DNA from: Clostridium luticellarii
GTDB lineage: Bacteria > Bacillota > Clostridia > Clostridiales > Clostridiaceae
Length of the DNA stretch: 58,558 bases
Assembly (NCBI RefSeq): GCF_002995845.1
Contig: NZ_PVXP01000017.1
Coordinates: forward strand, 1 to 58,558
Direction of reading: 5' to 3'
The notes beneath the pieces are model-generated. The model saw only the letters and a list, made by a program, of their open reading frames with translations, was not told where the DNA came from and did not search any database. Positions 27,554 through 37,219 of this stretch are shown piece by piece; the first letter of the stretch is position 1; each line of letters starts with the position of its first letter. The translations under genes and the position numbers were made by a program.

Positions 27554-30500
27554 ACTTAAAATAAAGGGATTGAACAGTTTCATGGACACCCAGGAAATTG
27601 ATTTCAAAAAATTGACCTGCAGGGGTATATTTGGCATATTCGGACCTACGGGAAGCGGAAAATCTACCGTACTTGATGGAATCACCCTGGCACTTTACGG
27701 TGAGGTCGCAAGAAAAAGCTCCAATTTCATGAATGTTAACTGCACGGATTTGATGGTAAGCTATGAATTCCAGATATCAGATAAGAAAATGAAAATATAC
27801 AGGGTGGAGAGGGAATTTAAAAGAGAAAGTAAAACCGGAAAAGTGAGGAGTAAATTTGCCAGAATATTGGATATTACTTCTGGCATAGAAGAAATACTGG
27901 AGGAAGGAGCCAAAAGCGTAACTGAAAAATGTGAGGAAATACTGGGATTAAAACTTGAGGACTTTACCAGGACCGTAGTGCTTCCCCAGGGAAAATTCAG
28001 TGAATTTTTAAGGCTGGAGGGAAAAGACAGAAGGAATATGCTTGAGAGATTGTTCGGACTTCAAAAATATGGAGATGACCTGTCTTTTAAGCTTGGATCA
28101 AAGATCAAGAAAGAAAGAGAGAAGGATAATCTCATTCAAGGACGGCTCACCGGCTATGAGGGAATTGATGAAAAGGTTCTGGAAGAAAAGGAGAGAGTTC
28201 TTGAGGAAGTAAAAAAACAATATCATCTGTGCGAAACTGAGTACGATGATGTGGAAAGAAAATTTAATACTGCGGGAGAACTCTGGAAGCTTCAAATGGA
28301 ATTAAATGAAAAAATATCCTGCCAGAAGTCCATGCTGGAAAGGGAAGGCTATATAAATGAATGTGAAAAAAAAGTGGCACTGGCTGAAGGTGCATTAAAG
28401 GTCAAACCATATATGGACAGTTATGAAAATACTCTCAGACAGATAAAGATTTTAAAAAAAGAACTTCTGGATCTGAATGGAAGTATGAATAGTATAACAC
28501 AGCACAAAAGTAAAACAGATGCCAGCTTAAGTGTCATTGAAGAGAAAAGGCACAGGGAGCTGCCGGAATTAAAAGTGAAACAGCAGAAAGTTATGGATGC
28601 CATGGCAGAAAATGTAATTCTGGAAAAGCTTCGGAAACAGAAGGAAACCTTGAAAAAAGATATTGATTATCTGAAAAGAGCTCTTCAGGTAAAAAATAAT
28701 GAAAGAGTGGAGAATAGAAAATACATTGAAAAGCTGTCAGCTGATATACAGCTCAGGGAAGAAAATGTAAATTGCCTTAAGGTCCCTGGAGAGTATAAAA
28801 GTAAGGTAGATGAAGGAATTATTGTATTGAAGGATTATGAAATTATAGAGAATCAAAAAAACAGCTTGCTGGAAGATATAAAAAATATCAGTGCAAATAT
28901 TGAGGATAAACGTAAAAAGGGTGAAATTATACTGGAGAATGTAGAGAAAAAACAAGAGCTGGTAGATAAAGCTGAAAATCAGTTAAAAGAGCTTGTGAAA
29001 AATTGCCCGGGAGATGAAAGTACACTTCTGGACTTTCAGAAAAAGGCAGCTGATATAAAAGGTAAATGGGACAGATATGGGGATTACAAGAATATTGTGG
29101 AGAAAAGTGAAAAAATTTTACAGAATTTAAATGAAAAATTAAAAAATAAAGTCAGTAAAGAGTCCTCACTGAGAGCTGAAGTTCATATATTGGAGGAAGA
29201 AATAAAAAAATTTGAAATACGTAATATGGCAAATACTTTGAGAAATACATTGTCGGAGGGTGATCCATGTCCTGTCTGCGGTTCTGTTTACTGTGGTGGA
29301 GTAACTCTGGATAAAATTGATACAGGTGCTGCTGACAAGTTAAAAAGACATTTGGAGGCCAGACAGCAAAAACTTAAGAGCCTGTCTGAAGAAATAATAA
29401 AGCTACGTACAAATATTGAATCAGAGAATAGGATTGTAGAAGAAAATAGTAAAAAGATCAGTGAAATGGGAGAAAGTTTTAAATCCACTTCGCTGGAAAC
29501 TGTGCAAAATGAATTTGTTCAATTGAAAAGCAGAGTTTATGGATTTAATGACAGCAAGTCTGAACTTGACAAAAAAATCAAGCTTTTAAAAGAAGAAAAA
29601 AATTCTCTGGATATAGAATACAATAAAATTATTGCAGCACAGAGCCAAAATGAAATACAGCTGAAAAAATTCAAGCTGAATCTGGAGAAGGAAGAGGGAA
29701 AACTTAAAATAAGAGCAGAAAAATTATACTCACTTAAAACTGAATTGGGGATTGAAGATTTTAAAGATAAAAAAAATGAGATAAATGAAAAGGAAGGGAA
29801 AAAAGCTAAGCTGGAGGCTGAAATAAAAAAATTCAGAGATAACTTGACTGAAGTTCAGTCAAAGTGGGAGGACCTTAGCGGTGAAACTGCCAGTTTGAAG
29901 GAGAAATTGAGTGAAAAGCAAACTGAATTTCAGGAAAAAAATAAAAGTATAGTTGAAAAGGAAAACAGTATAAGAAATAAAGTGGGGGAAGGGCTGGATA
30001 TTCAATATGTCAACAAGCAGATATCAGCACATATAGATAAGATAGAAATTGAATATGCAAAAATCAAAGAAGACAGTAAAAAGGTACAGGTGAAGTATGA
30101 TGAATATAAAAACATGATAATAGCATGTCAGAGTAATTTGGTGAACTACAATGAGATGAAGTCAGATGAGAGTAAAAAACTTGACAGGGTTTTGAACGAG
30201 CAGCACTTTGAAAATACTTACCAGGTCAGGAAAAATTTCATGAATATAATTGAGATAAATAAAATTAATGAAGAGGTAGAGCAGTACAGGGATTCTCTGG
30301 CTAAATTGAAGGGCACCATAGAAAACATCCATGGGAAAATAGGGGAAAGGACCCTGAAGAAGGAGCAGTGGCTTGAAATAGGATATATCAAAGATAAAAA
30401 AAGCCGTCAGTTGAAGGAGCTGTATGAGAAAAAAATAAAACTGCAGGAAGAAGTTAATTCTATGAGAACAAAGCTTCTTCAATTGAAGTATATTCTAAAG

Positions 30501-31034
30501 GAGAAGAAAAAAATTGAACATAAACTGGCGCTTCTGGATGATCTGGAAAAATTATTTAAGGGAAAGAAATTCGTGGAATTTGTTGCAGGCAACCAGCTGA
30601 AATACATATCTCTGGAGGCAGATAAAAAGTTAAAGGAAATCACCTGCGGAAACTATGGGCTGGAGGTTGATGGAGATGGCAGATTTTTTATAAGGGATTA
30701 TAAAAATGGAGGTAAAAAAAGAGATGCATCTACCTTGTCAGGAGGGGAAACTTTTGTAACTTCCCTGGCACTGGCACTGGCGTTGTCCTCACAAATACAG
30801 TTAAAGGGCAGGGCGCCTCTGGAGCTGTTCTTTTTAGATGAAGGCTTTGGTACGCTGGATGAAAATTTACTTGAAATAGTTATGGATTCCCTGGAGAAGA
30901 TCCATAATGACAGATTATCCATAGGGATAATAAGTCATCTGGAGTCCATAAAGGAGAGAATGCCGGTGAGACTCATAGTTACCCCGGCTGAATCTGGTAT
31001 GGGAGGGAGCAGAATTAAAATAGAATTGAACTAA
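27540..31034 (+). CDS. sbcC: Exonuclease subunit SbcC
   Basis: A 1164-residue Rad50-like protein. The N-terminal Walker A GIFGPTGSGKSTVLDGITLA is followed by long coiled coils interrupted in the middle by the zinc hook GDPCPVCGS (near residue 580). The C-terminus holds the ABC signature TLSGGETFVTSLALALAL and Walker B LFFLDEGFGTLDE. Two ATPase halves meet to drive SbcD. GGGGAGGAGG (27525-27534 region) precedes ATG 27540. Confidence 0.95.
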   Translation: MKPIKLKIKGLNSFMDTQEIDFKKLTCRGIFGIFGPTGSGKSTVLDGITLALYGEVARKSSNFMNVNCTDLMVSYEFQISDKKMKIYRVEREFKRESKTGKVRSKFARILDITSGIEEILEEGAKSVTEKCEEILGLKLEDFTRTVVLPQGKFSEFLRLEGKDRRNMLERLFGLQKYGDDLSFKLGSKIKKEREKDNLIQGRLTGYEGIDEKVLEEKERVLEEVKKQYHLCETEYDDVERKFNTAGELWKLQMELNEKISCQKSMLEREGYINECEKKVALAEGALKVKPYMDSYENTLRQIKILKKELLDLNGSMNSITQHKSKTDASLSVIEEKRHRELPELKVKQQKVMDAMAENVILEKLRKQKETLKKDIDYLKRALQVKNNERVENRKYIEKLSADIQLREENVNCLKVPGEYKSKVDEGIIVLKDYEIIENQKNSLLEDIKNISANIEDKRKKGEIILENVEKKQELVDKAENQLKELVKNCPGDESTLLDFQKKAADIKGKWDRYGDYKNIVEKSEKILQNLNEKLKNKVSKESSLRAEVHILEEEIKKFEIRNMANTLRNTLSEGDPCPVCGSVYCGGVTLDKIDTGAADKLKRHLEARQQKLKSLSEEIIKLRTNIESENRIVEENSKKISEMGESFKSTSLETVQNEFVQLKSRVYGFNDSKSELDKKIKLLKEEKNSLDIEYNKIIAAQSQNEIQLKKFKLNLEKEEGKLKIRAEKLYSLKTELGIEDFKDKKNEINEKEGKKAKLEAEIKKFRDNLTEVQSKWEDLSGETASLKEKLSEKQTEFQEKNKSIVEKENSIRNKVGEGLDIQYVNKQISAHIDKIEIEYAKIKEDSKKVQVKYDEYKNMIIACQSNLVNYNEMKSDESKKLDRVLNEQHFENTYQVRKNFMNIIEINKINEEVEQYRDSLAKLKGTIENIHGKIGERTLKKEQWLEIGYIKDKKSRQLKELYEKKIKLQEEVNSMRTKLLQLKYILKEKKKIEHKLALLDDLEKLFKGKKFVEFVAGNQLKYISLEADKKLKEITCGNYGLEVDGDGRFFIRDYKNGGKKRDASTLSGGETFVTSLALALALSSQIQLKGRAPLELFFLDEGFGTLDENLLEIVMDSLEKIHNDRLSIGIISHLESIKERMPVRLIVTPAESGMGGSRIKIELN

Positions 31035-31047
31035 AATATTAGGGCTA

Positions 31048-31075
31048 TTACATAAGTCCAGTCGTATATTATAAT
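31048..31075 (+). promoter_or_regulatory. Promoter before the ketopantoate-reductase-like gene
   Basis: TTACAT (31048-31053) and a perfect TATAAT (31070-31075) with a 16-base spacer, about 40 bases before the GTG start. Confidence 0.6.
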
Positions 31076-31114
31076 GGATATAATATATCTGAATGATGTT
31101 GGGGGGAATTTATT

Positions 31115-32044
31115 GTGAAAAGTATAAGAAATATATCCGCTGTAGGAATGGGAGCTATCGGCTGTGCCTATATCAGCAAATTGTATGATCTGGATCCTGC
31201 GGGATTGAAAGTTATAGCAGGTGGGGAAAGGGCTGAAAGGTATAGAAAACATGGATTTATAATAAATGGCAAGAGGTATGATTTTACATATGTAGCACCA
31301 GAGGAAAAAACTGAACCTGCAGATTTGATTATTGTTTCAGTAAAGTCAAATCAACTTTGTCAGGCTGTGGAGGATATGAAAAATCAAGTTGGGAAAGATA
31401 CAATTATAATATCTCTCATGAATGGAATTACCAGCGAAGAGATAATAGGAGAAAAATATGGAATGGATAAAACGCTCTATGCCCTCTGTATTGCCATTGA
31501 TGGAAACCGAAAGGGCAATGAGATCTCCTTTTCCAGTTACGGAAATATAGTTTTTGGCGAAAAAACAAATAATATTTACTCGGAAAAGGTACAGAGGGTA
31601 AAAGAACTTTTTGACAGGGCAGATATAGCCTACAGCATTCCAGAGGATATGATGCACTCCCTGTGGTATAAATTTATGATCAATGTGGGGATAAATCAGG
31701 CCTCAGCAGTTGTAAGAGGGGATTACGGAGTATTTCAATCTGTAGGTGCGGCGAAAGAGCTTATGGAATCTGCCATGTGGGAAGTGGTAAATTTATCCCA
31801 CAAAATTGGCATAAATTTAAGCGGGCAGGATATTGAAAAATGGAATAAGGTACTTGCTACCATGCCTCCCCGCAGCAATACTTCAATGTGTCAGGATATT
31901 GAATATGGCAGAAAAACTGAAGTCGATATATTCGCAGGAACTGTATGCAGACTGGGAGAAAAATATGGAGTAGATACTCCGGTAAACAGGACACTTTTGA
32001 ATATAATAAAGGCAGTGGAGTGGAGCAATGATTTAAAAATGTAA
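31115..32044 (+). CDS. Ketopantoate reductase (ApbA/PanE) family protein
   Basis: A 309-residue NADPH-dependent reductase. The N-terminal VGMGAIGCAYISKL is the nucleotide-binding loop; LIIVSVKSNQL and SLMNGITSEE follow, and YKFMINVGINQASAV with SNTSMCQDIEYGRKTEVD forms the C-terminal substrate domain typical of PanE. The family reduces 2-dehydropantoate in CoA synthesis, but several paralogues act on other 2-keto acids. No pan genes are nearby, so the assignment to CoA synthesis is open. GTG 31115 follows GGGGGG. Confidence 0.8.
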   Translation: MKSIRNISAVGMGAIGCAYISKLYDLDPAGLKVIAGGERAERYRKHGFIINGKRYDFTYVAPEEKTEPADLIIVSVKSNQLCQAVEDMKNQVGKDTIIISLMNGITSEEIIGEKYGMDKTLYALCIAIDGNRKGNEISFSSYGNIVFGEKTNNIYSEKVQRVKELFDRADIAYSIPEDMMHSLWYKFMINVGINQASAVVRGDYGVFQSVGAAKELMESAMWEVVNLSHKIGINLSGQDIEKWNKVLATMPPRSNTSMCQDIEYGRKTEVDIFAGTVCRLGEKYGVDTPVNRTLLNIIKAVEWSNDLKM

Positions 32045-32063
32045 GTTTTATAGGAGAAAGCAG

Positions 32064-32936
32064 ATGGAAGAGGATTATAAAGATCTTAAAATTGCAGAAA
32101 AGAGAACCAAGGTAAATGTGGTAGTATATGTGTTTTTATCTTTATTTAAGCTCGGTATAGGATATTTTTTTCATTCCAGAGCTCTTTTTGCGGACGGCAT
32201 TAATAATTCCACGGATATAATAGCTTCCTTAGCCATTGTTATAGGACTTAAAATATCCAGAAAGCCTGCAGATGAGGATCATGCCTATGGACATTTGAGA
32301 GCCCAGACGGTATCCACTCTTGTTGCTTCTTTGATAATGATAGCTGTAGGAGCAGAGGTTTTTTACAATGCAGTGTACTCCACCATATTTTTCAAGGCCA
32401 AGGCACCGGATATGATATCCGCATTGGTTTCCATTGTATGTACTGTACTGGTATATGTAGTGTACAGGTACAACAGGAAAGTGGCGGTTAAAATTAAGAG
32501 TCTGGCACTTATGGCTGCTGCAAAGGACAATCTTTCTGATGCCTGGGTCAGCCTTGGAGCTGCCTGTGGAATTATAGCATCACAGTTTGGTTTTCCTTGG
32601 ATAGATCCACTGGCAGCAGTAATAGTGGGAATACTGATAATAAAAACAGGCATGGGAATTTTCAAGGAGTCCGCCCAAAGTTTAACTGATGGTTTTGACA
32701 GCAGGCAGCTGGATGCCATAGTTGAAAAAATAAATAAGATTGAAGGTGTAGACAGCGTCAAGGATATAAAAGCCAGGGTACATGGAAATAATATTTTACT
32801 TGATATCATAATAGTAGTCAGCTCTAAATTGACCGTATTGGAAAGTCATAGGATTACGGAAAAAATAGAAAGTATGCTGAGCAGTAAATTTAAAATAAAA
32901 TATGCAATTATACATGTAGAGCCGGCTTTAAAATGA
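32064..32936 (+). CDS. Cation diffusion facilitator family transporter
   Basis: A 290-residue metal/proton antiporter with membrane helices in the first 200 residues. FADGINNSTDI in helix 2 and AAKDNLSDAW in helix 5 are the metal-site helices; DHAYGHLRAQTV is the histidine loop. The cytoplasmic C-terminal domain has the ferredoxin-like fold ending in HVEPAL. Substrates of the family are zinc, iron, manganese or related ions. The gene ends three bases before the convergent copA stop. Confidence 0.9.
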   Translation: MEEDYKDLKIAEKRTKVNVVVYVFLSLFKLGIGYFFHSRALFADGINNSTDIIASLAIVIGLKISRKPADEDHAYGHLRAQTVSTLVASLIMIAVGAEVFYNAVYSTIFFKAKAPDMISALVSIVCTVLVYVVYRYNRKVAVKIKSLALMAAAKDNLSDAWVSLGAACGIIASQFGFPWIDPLAAVIVGILIIKTGMGIFKESAQSLTDGFDSRQLDAIVEKINKIEGVDSVKDIKARVHGNNILLDIIIVVSSKLTVLESHRITEKIESMLSSKFKIKYAIIHVEPALK

Positions 32937-32939
32937 TTT

Positions 32940-35243
32940 TTATACTATCTTGAATTTTTTAAGACTTAATGAATTCAATAAAACTGATATGGAACTAAAG
33001 CACATCGCAGCAGCTCCAATAACAGGATTCAGATGTCCGGTCACTGCGGCGGGTATTGCAATTATGTTATAGATAAATGCCCAGAATAAATTTTGTCTTA
33101 TTTTTCTCATTGTCATTTTTGAAAGCTTTATTGCATTTGGCAAAGCTCTCAAATCATCCCTCAGCAATATTATATCTCCGGTTTCAATAGCTGCATCAGT
33201 ACCTGTCCCCATGGCAAAACCTATATCTGCAGTAGCCAGGGCAGGTGAGTCGTTTATTCCATCACCTACCATGGCAACTATATTTCCTTTACTTTTTAAT
33301 TTGGCCACTTGCGCTGCTTTATTTTCAGGCTGAACCTGTGCTATTACATTTTCTATACCAAGCTTGTCTGCAACAAAAAGAGCAGTGTCTTTGTTGTCAC
33401 CTGTAAGCATGTACACTTCTATTTCCATATTTTTAAGGGAGGCCACAACGTCTTTCGAATTGTCTTTTATTTTATCCGAAAGGGCAATGGAGCCGGCCAG
33501 GATATTGTCAACTGATATCAGAATGGTTATTTTACCCTGTTTTTGTAAATCATTTGATTCATCTCCAAGTGTATGTAAATCTACGGAATGTTCGGCTAAA
33601 AATGTTCTGGTACCTATAAGCAGGGTCCTGCCGTCCATAACTGCGGTTATTCCATTTCCTGGAACAGCTTCGAATTTGGACACTTCTTTTAGATTATACT
33701 TACAGCTGTTTACGGTATATTTGTATACAGCATTTCCAATAGGATGTTCAGAAAGCTTTTCGGCAGAGGCTGCTAAAATCAATAAATCCTTCTTGTTATT
33801 GATGCCCAGAGTTTGGAGCTTTTTACTGTTGAACAGTGTAATATCGGATACCTCAAGCTTTCCGGCGGTGAGAGTTCCTGTCTTATCAAATACCACCGTA
33901 TTGATTTTGGAGGACAATTCCAGTTTCTCTCCATTTTTAATTAATATTCCATTCTCAGCACCTTTTCCCATTCCAACCATCAGCGCTGCAGGAGTTGCAA
34001 GACCAAGTGCGCACGGACAGGATACCACCAAAACTGATACGGCATTGATTATGGCAATACTTATGATAAAAAACTGGTGATTTAAAATTATAAAATACCA
34101 TATTATAAAAGTAATTAATGATATGATAAGCACCGCAGGAACGAAAATGCCGGATATTTTATCTGCGATTTTTTGAATAGGTGCTTTACTTTCCTGAGCC
34201 TCTTCAACTAATCTCATAATATTTGAAAACACAGTATCACTGCCCACTTTAGTAGCTTTAAAGCTGAAGGTACCATTTTTGTTTATTGAAGCGCCTGTTA
34301 CAACATCACCCTTCTTTTTTTCAACAGGCAGGCTTTCTCCTGTAAGCATGGATTCGTCCACAGAGGAAAAACCGCTGATAATGACTCCATCCACAGGTAT
34401 TTTTTCTCCAGGTTTTACCATTAGTACATCTCCTATGGATACTTTTGATACGGGAACTGCGTGTTCTGAATTGTCTTTTATTACTCTGGCCGTTTTGGGT
34501 TGAAGCCTGCTTAAAGCTTTTATAGAGCTGGCAGTTCTGCTTTTGGCCATGGCTTCCAGATATCTTCCCAGAAGTACAAGAGTAATTATAGAAACGGAGG
34601 ATTCGAAATATAAATTTATCATTCCCAGGGTATATGTTAAAGTTTGAAACAGTGCTATATACACACTGTAGAAATATGCAGCTGTAGTACCTATTACAAC
34701 CAGCAGATCCATAGTGAAGGCTTTGGCCTTTAGTGCATAAAAGGAACTTTTGTAAAATCTGAAACCTATTATAAACTGTACTATAGTTGCTATTACAAGC
34801 TGAAATTTCCAGTTGTGAAGCTGGGAGGATTTAAATCTCAAAGTTTCAATAAAATTTCCCCATTTACCAGCTGAAGCAGGATCAAAACTACTGTGGCAAA
34901 AGCCCGTGGTTCCAAGTATCATTCCCAGTATCAGCGGAGCACTTAAAATAGCGGAGGCTATGAATAGATTTCTGAGTTTGTTTCTTTCGATTTCTTCTCT
35001 TGAAAGGTTCGTACTGGACGATTTTTCATTTCCTTCATCCACTGAAAAACCCAGCAGCTCTATTTTCTCCTTTATGGCGTCCAGAGTTGTTTTATTGTTG
35101 TCATATTGAAATCTTGCCTTTTCAGTGGCATAACTCACATTTATTTTATTTATGCCTTCAATTTCATCCACAGCAGACTCTATTGTAATAGCACATAGAG
35201 TACAGGTCATACCATAAACTTTTAATGAGCCGTTTTTAATCAC
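32940..35243 (-). CDS. copA: Copper-exporting P1B-type ATPase CopA
   Basis: A protein of about 767 residues with one N-terminal metal-binding domain ([18 protein letters not shown], CxxC), then the TGES loop, CPC in [28 protein letters not shown] and [13 protein letters not shown] in helix 7 ([13 protein letters not shown]) and MxxSS in helix 8 ([12 protein letters not shown]) with CPC define Cu(I) specificity. I use GTG 35243 since an earlier in-frame GTG at 35252 abuts the ribosome site. Its leader carries the recurrent two-hairpin motif, with a perfect promoter upstream. Confidence 0.93.
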   Translation of the reverse strand: MIKNGSLKVYGMTCTLCAITIESAVDEIEGINKINVSYATEKARFQYDNNKTTLDAIKEKIELLGFSVDEGNEKSSSTNLSREEIERNKLRNLFIASAILSAPLILGMILGTTGFCHSSFDPASAGKWGNFIETLRFKSSQLHNWKFQLVIATIVQFIIGFRFYKSSFYALKAKAFTMDLLVVIGTTAAYFYSVYIALFQTLTYTLGMINLYFESSVSIITLVLLGRYLEAMAKSRTASSIKALSRLQPKTARVIKDNSEHAVPVSKVSIGDVLMVKPGEKIPVDGVIISGFSSVDESMLTGESLPVEKKKGDVVTGASINKNGTFSFKATKVGSDTVFSNIMRLVEEAQESKAPIQKIADKISGIFVPAVLIISLITFIIWYFIILNHQFFIISIAIINAVSVLVVSCPCALGLATPAALMVGMGKGAENGILIKNGEKLELSSKINTVVFDKTGTLTAGKLEVSDITLFNSKKLQTLGINNKKDLLILAASAEKLSEHPIGNAVYKYTVNSCKYNLKEVSKFEAVPGNGITAVMDGRTLLIGTRTFLAEHSVDLHTLGDESNDLQKQGKITILISVDNILAGSIALSDKIKDNSKDVVASLKNMEIEVYMLTGDNKDTALFVADKLGIENVIAQVQPENKAAQVAKLKSKGNIVAMVGDGINDSPALATADIGFAMGTGTDAAIETGDIILLRDDLRALPNAIKLSKMTMRKIRQNLFWAFIYNIIAIPAAVTGHLNPVIGAAAMCFSSISVLLNSLSLKKFKIV

Positions 35244-35271
35244 GTTTAACACTTCCTTTAATTTTGAACAA

Positions 35272-35330
35272 AATTAAAGACCAGCAATCCATTAAATGAA
35301 CTACTAGTCTCCAGTTTTCTGGTCAACAAA
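35272..35330 (-). ncRNA. Recurrent two-hairpin leader, copy D (copA)
   Basis: On the minus strand the leader reads TTTTGTTGACCAG, AAAA, CTGGAGAC. The first hairpin is CCAG/CTGG (35322-35311) with an AAAA loop. Next, GACTAGTA pairs with TGCTGGTC (35286-35279 region; wobbles included) and a T-rich tract follows. GACCAG can also pair with the distal CTGGTC, an alternative fold. It starts about 10 bases after the predicted transcription start and is related to the motifs at 37131, 42831 and 51411. Confidence 0.7.
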
Positions 35331-35344
35331 ATACAATTTCCTGT

Positions 35345-35373
35345 ATTCTATCACGCTTCTGAATTTATGTCAA
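35345..35373 (-). promoter_or_regulatory. copA promoter
   Basis: On the minus strand TTGACA (35373-35368), 17 bases, then TAGAAT (35350-35345). Transcription would begin near 35338, directly before the two-hairpin leader. Confidence 0.85.
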
Positions 35374-35423
35374 TAATTTAGAAAAGTTAGAATATTTACA
35401 GTTAAAGTGTTCAATTAGGTAAT

Positions 35424-35477
35424 TTGCATGAAATTATATAAAATTATTTACAATTTATTAATAAATTTTACATGCAA
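35424..35477. promoter_or_regulatory. Inverted TTGCATG/CATGCAA pair between copA and the kinase
   Basis: TTGCATG at 35424-35430 and CATGCAA at 35471-35477 flank an AT-rich stretch containing ACAATTTATTAATAAA. CATGCAA recurs at 37041-37047, again after ACAATTTAT, upstream of the surface-protein operon. It may be a response regulator box. Confidence 0.35.
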
Positions 35478-35495
35478 TATGCACAGAACAATTAA

Positions 35496-35524
35496 TTGAC
35501 AATTGTAAAAAGCTCTATTATTAT
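35496..35524 (+). promoter_or_regulatory. Promoter of the histidine kinase gene
   Basis: TTGACA (35496-35501) and TATTAT (35519-35524) with a 17-base spacer, about 100 bases before the kinase start. Confidence 0.7.
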
Positions 35525-35628
35525 AAATGAAAAATAGTATATGATAACAGGTGGAGAAAAGTATTTCTTGTAAACAGACTCCATCTGAACCTAAGAATCA
35601 CTTGATAATTTTTGGAGGAATGGTATGG

Positions 35629-37016
35629 ATGAAAATCAGTTTAAGGAACAGATTGACAATATCCTATATTTTTGTCACTATTGTTTGTGTATTTTTAATA
35701 AGTATCTTGATGAATGTGATGCTGGAGAAACAATTTAGAATGTATACCAGACAAAATCAGCAGCGATCAAATTTGGAATTAGCTGGTTTAATAAGCAAAC
35801 AATATAGCGGAGGAACATGGAACCGCAGTGTAATTGACAATATAGGAGTCAATTATATAGAGCGGGAATGTTTATAAAGGTAAGCGATATCCACAATAGA
35901 GTAATTTGGGATGCCACTGTCCACAATAATGGCTTATGCAAAAAAATGCTGGATGATATGTGGAAAAATATGAATAAATACTATCCTCACTGGAATGGAG
36001 AATATAAAGTTGAATCTTATCCTGTTTACGATGGTAAAACAAAAATAGGGACAGTAGTTGTAGGGCATTATGGACCATTTTACTATAACAATACGGATCT
36101 TGCCTTTATCTATACATTGAAAAATAGGATTCTCATATTTGCTTTTATATTTTCACTTCTCTTCACTGAAATATTTGGAACTATCATGGCACGGATGCTC
36201 AGCAGGCCAATTGCCAGGGTGGTTAGGGCAGCTGAGAATATTTCCAGAGGGTATTTTAAAAACAGAATAGATGAAAGATCCGGCACAAAGGAAATTTATA
36301 TGCTCACTTCCGCTATTAATAACATGGCAGGTACCCTGGAATCACATGAGATATTGAGAAAAAGGATGTCGGACGATATTGCTCATGAACTCAGAACCCC
36401 TCTTGCAACTCTCCAAAGTCACATGGAAGCTATGATTGATGGCATATGGGAATCGGACAAGAACAGACTTAAAAGCTGCTATGAAGAAATAATAAGGCTT
36501 GCAAGCTTGGTGGGGGAGCTGGAAATGCTGGGAAAATGGGAAAATGAAAATGGCAGATTGAATAAAATCAGGTATGATCTGTGTGAGCAAATAGAAAAGA
36601 TAGTATTCAATTTTCAAGCAGAGTTCAAAAATAAAGGAGTCAGAATAAAATTTTGCGGGAAAAGACAGGAGATATTTGCTGAAAAAGATAAGATAAGCCA
36701 GGTAATAATCAATCTTATATCCAATGCACTCAAATATACCCCCCGGGATGGATTGGTGACAATAAATGTAGAAAATACAGAAAGTATGGTAAAAATGATT
36801 ATAAAGGATACTGGCACAGGCATTTCCAATGAAGATCTGCCATTTATATTTGACAGATTTTATCGTGCTGATAAATCACGGAACAGGTTGACCGGTGGAA
36901 AAGGAATAGGACTAGCTATAGCAAAAACCATTGTAGAACTTCATCAGGGAAAAATAGATGTAAAAAGCAAACTCAATGAGGGAAGTGAATTCATAGTTTC
37001 TCTTCCTAAAGTTTAA
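35629..37016 (+). pseudogene. Sensor histidine kinase, split by a one-base frameshift
   Basis: The first frame (ATG 35629 to 35877) gives helix 1 and the start of the sensor; the second (ATG 35868 to 37016) gives the rest. Adding one G to the GGG before AATG (about 35862) would join IERG to MFIKVSDIHNRVIW. The second part holds membrane helix 2, a HAMP region (RPIARVVRAAENIS), H-box DIAHELRTPL, N-box NLISNALKYT, DTGTGI and GGKGIGLAIA. The halves overlap by 10 bases, so coupled translation is conceivable. Its likely partner is the OmpR regulator at 40866. The extracytoplasmic signal may be metal, given the neighbours. Confidence 0.75.
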
Positions 37017-37072
37017 TTAATAAATCATTAACAATTTATACATGCAAACTACATAATAATTTATTTTTTATA

Positions 37073-37104
37073 TTGACAACTGATAAAAATCATATTATTA
37101 TATA
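37073..37104 (+). promoter_or_regulatory. Promoter of the surface-protein operon
   Basis: TTGACA at 37073-37078 and an AT-rich -10 region (TATTATTATATA) around 37093-37104. The two-hairpin leader begins about 20 bases on. Confidence 0.6.
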
Positions 37105-37123
37105 ACTCATAACAAATATGCTA

Positions 37124-37192
37124 TTTGATAGCTAACTAGAAAACTAGAGGCTGGAATTTTCTTTTTATAAAAAGAAAATTCTGGCCTTATTT
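37124..37192 (+). ncRNA. Recurrent two-hairpin leader, copy A (surface-protein operon)
   Basis: After TTTGATAGCTA, hairpin 1 is CTAG (37136-37139), AAAA, CTAG (37144-37147). One A follows, then hairpin 2, GGCTGGAATTTTC paired with GAAAATTCTGGCC (37149-37161 with 37174-37186), and a TTATTTTATT tract. The core ACTAGAAAACTAGAGGC is identical to the copy before the NifD-like gene at 42916. Confidence 0.78.
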
Positions 37193-37219
37193 TATTAAAA
37201 TTTTAGGGGGAATGAAACT

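Noticed and set aside
33364-34080. 238-codon plus-strand frame opposite copA
   Set aside because: It is a shadow of copA, which has all P-type ATPase motifs; the frame lacks a ribosome site and its protein is unlike any family.
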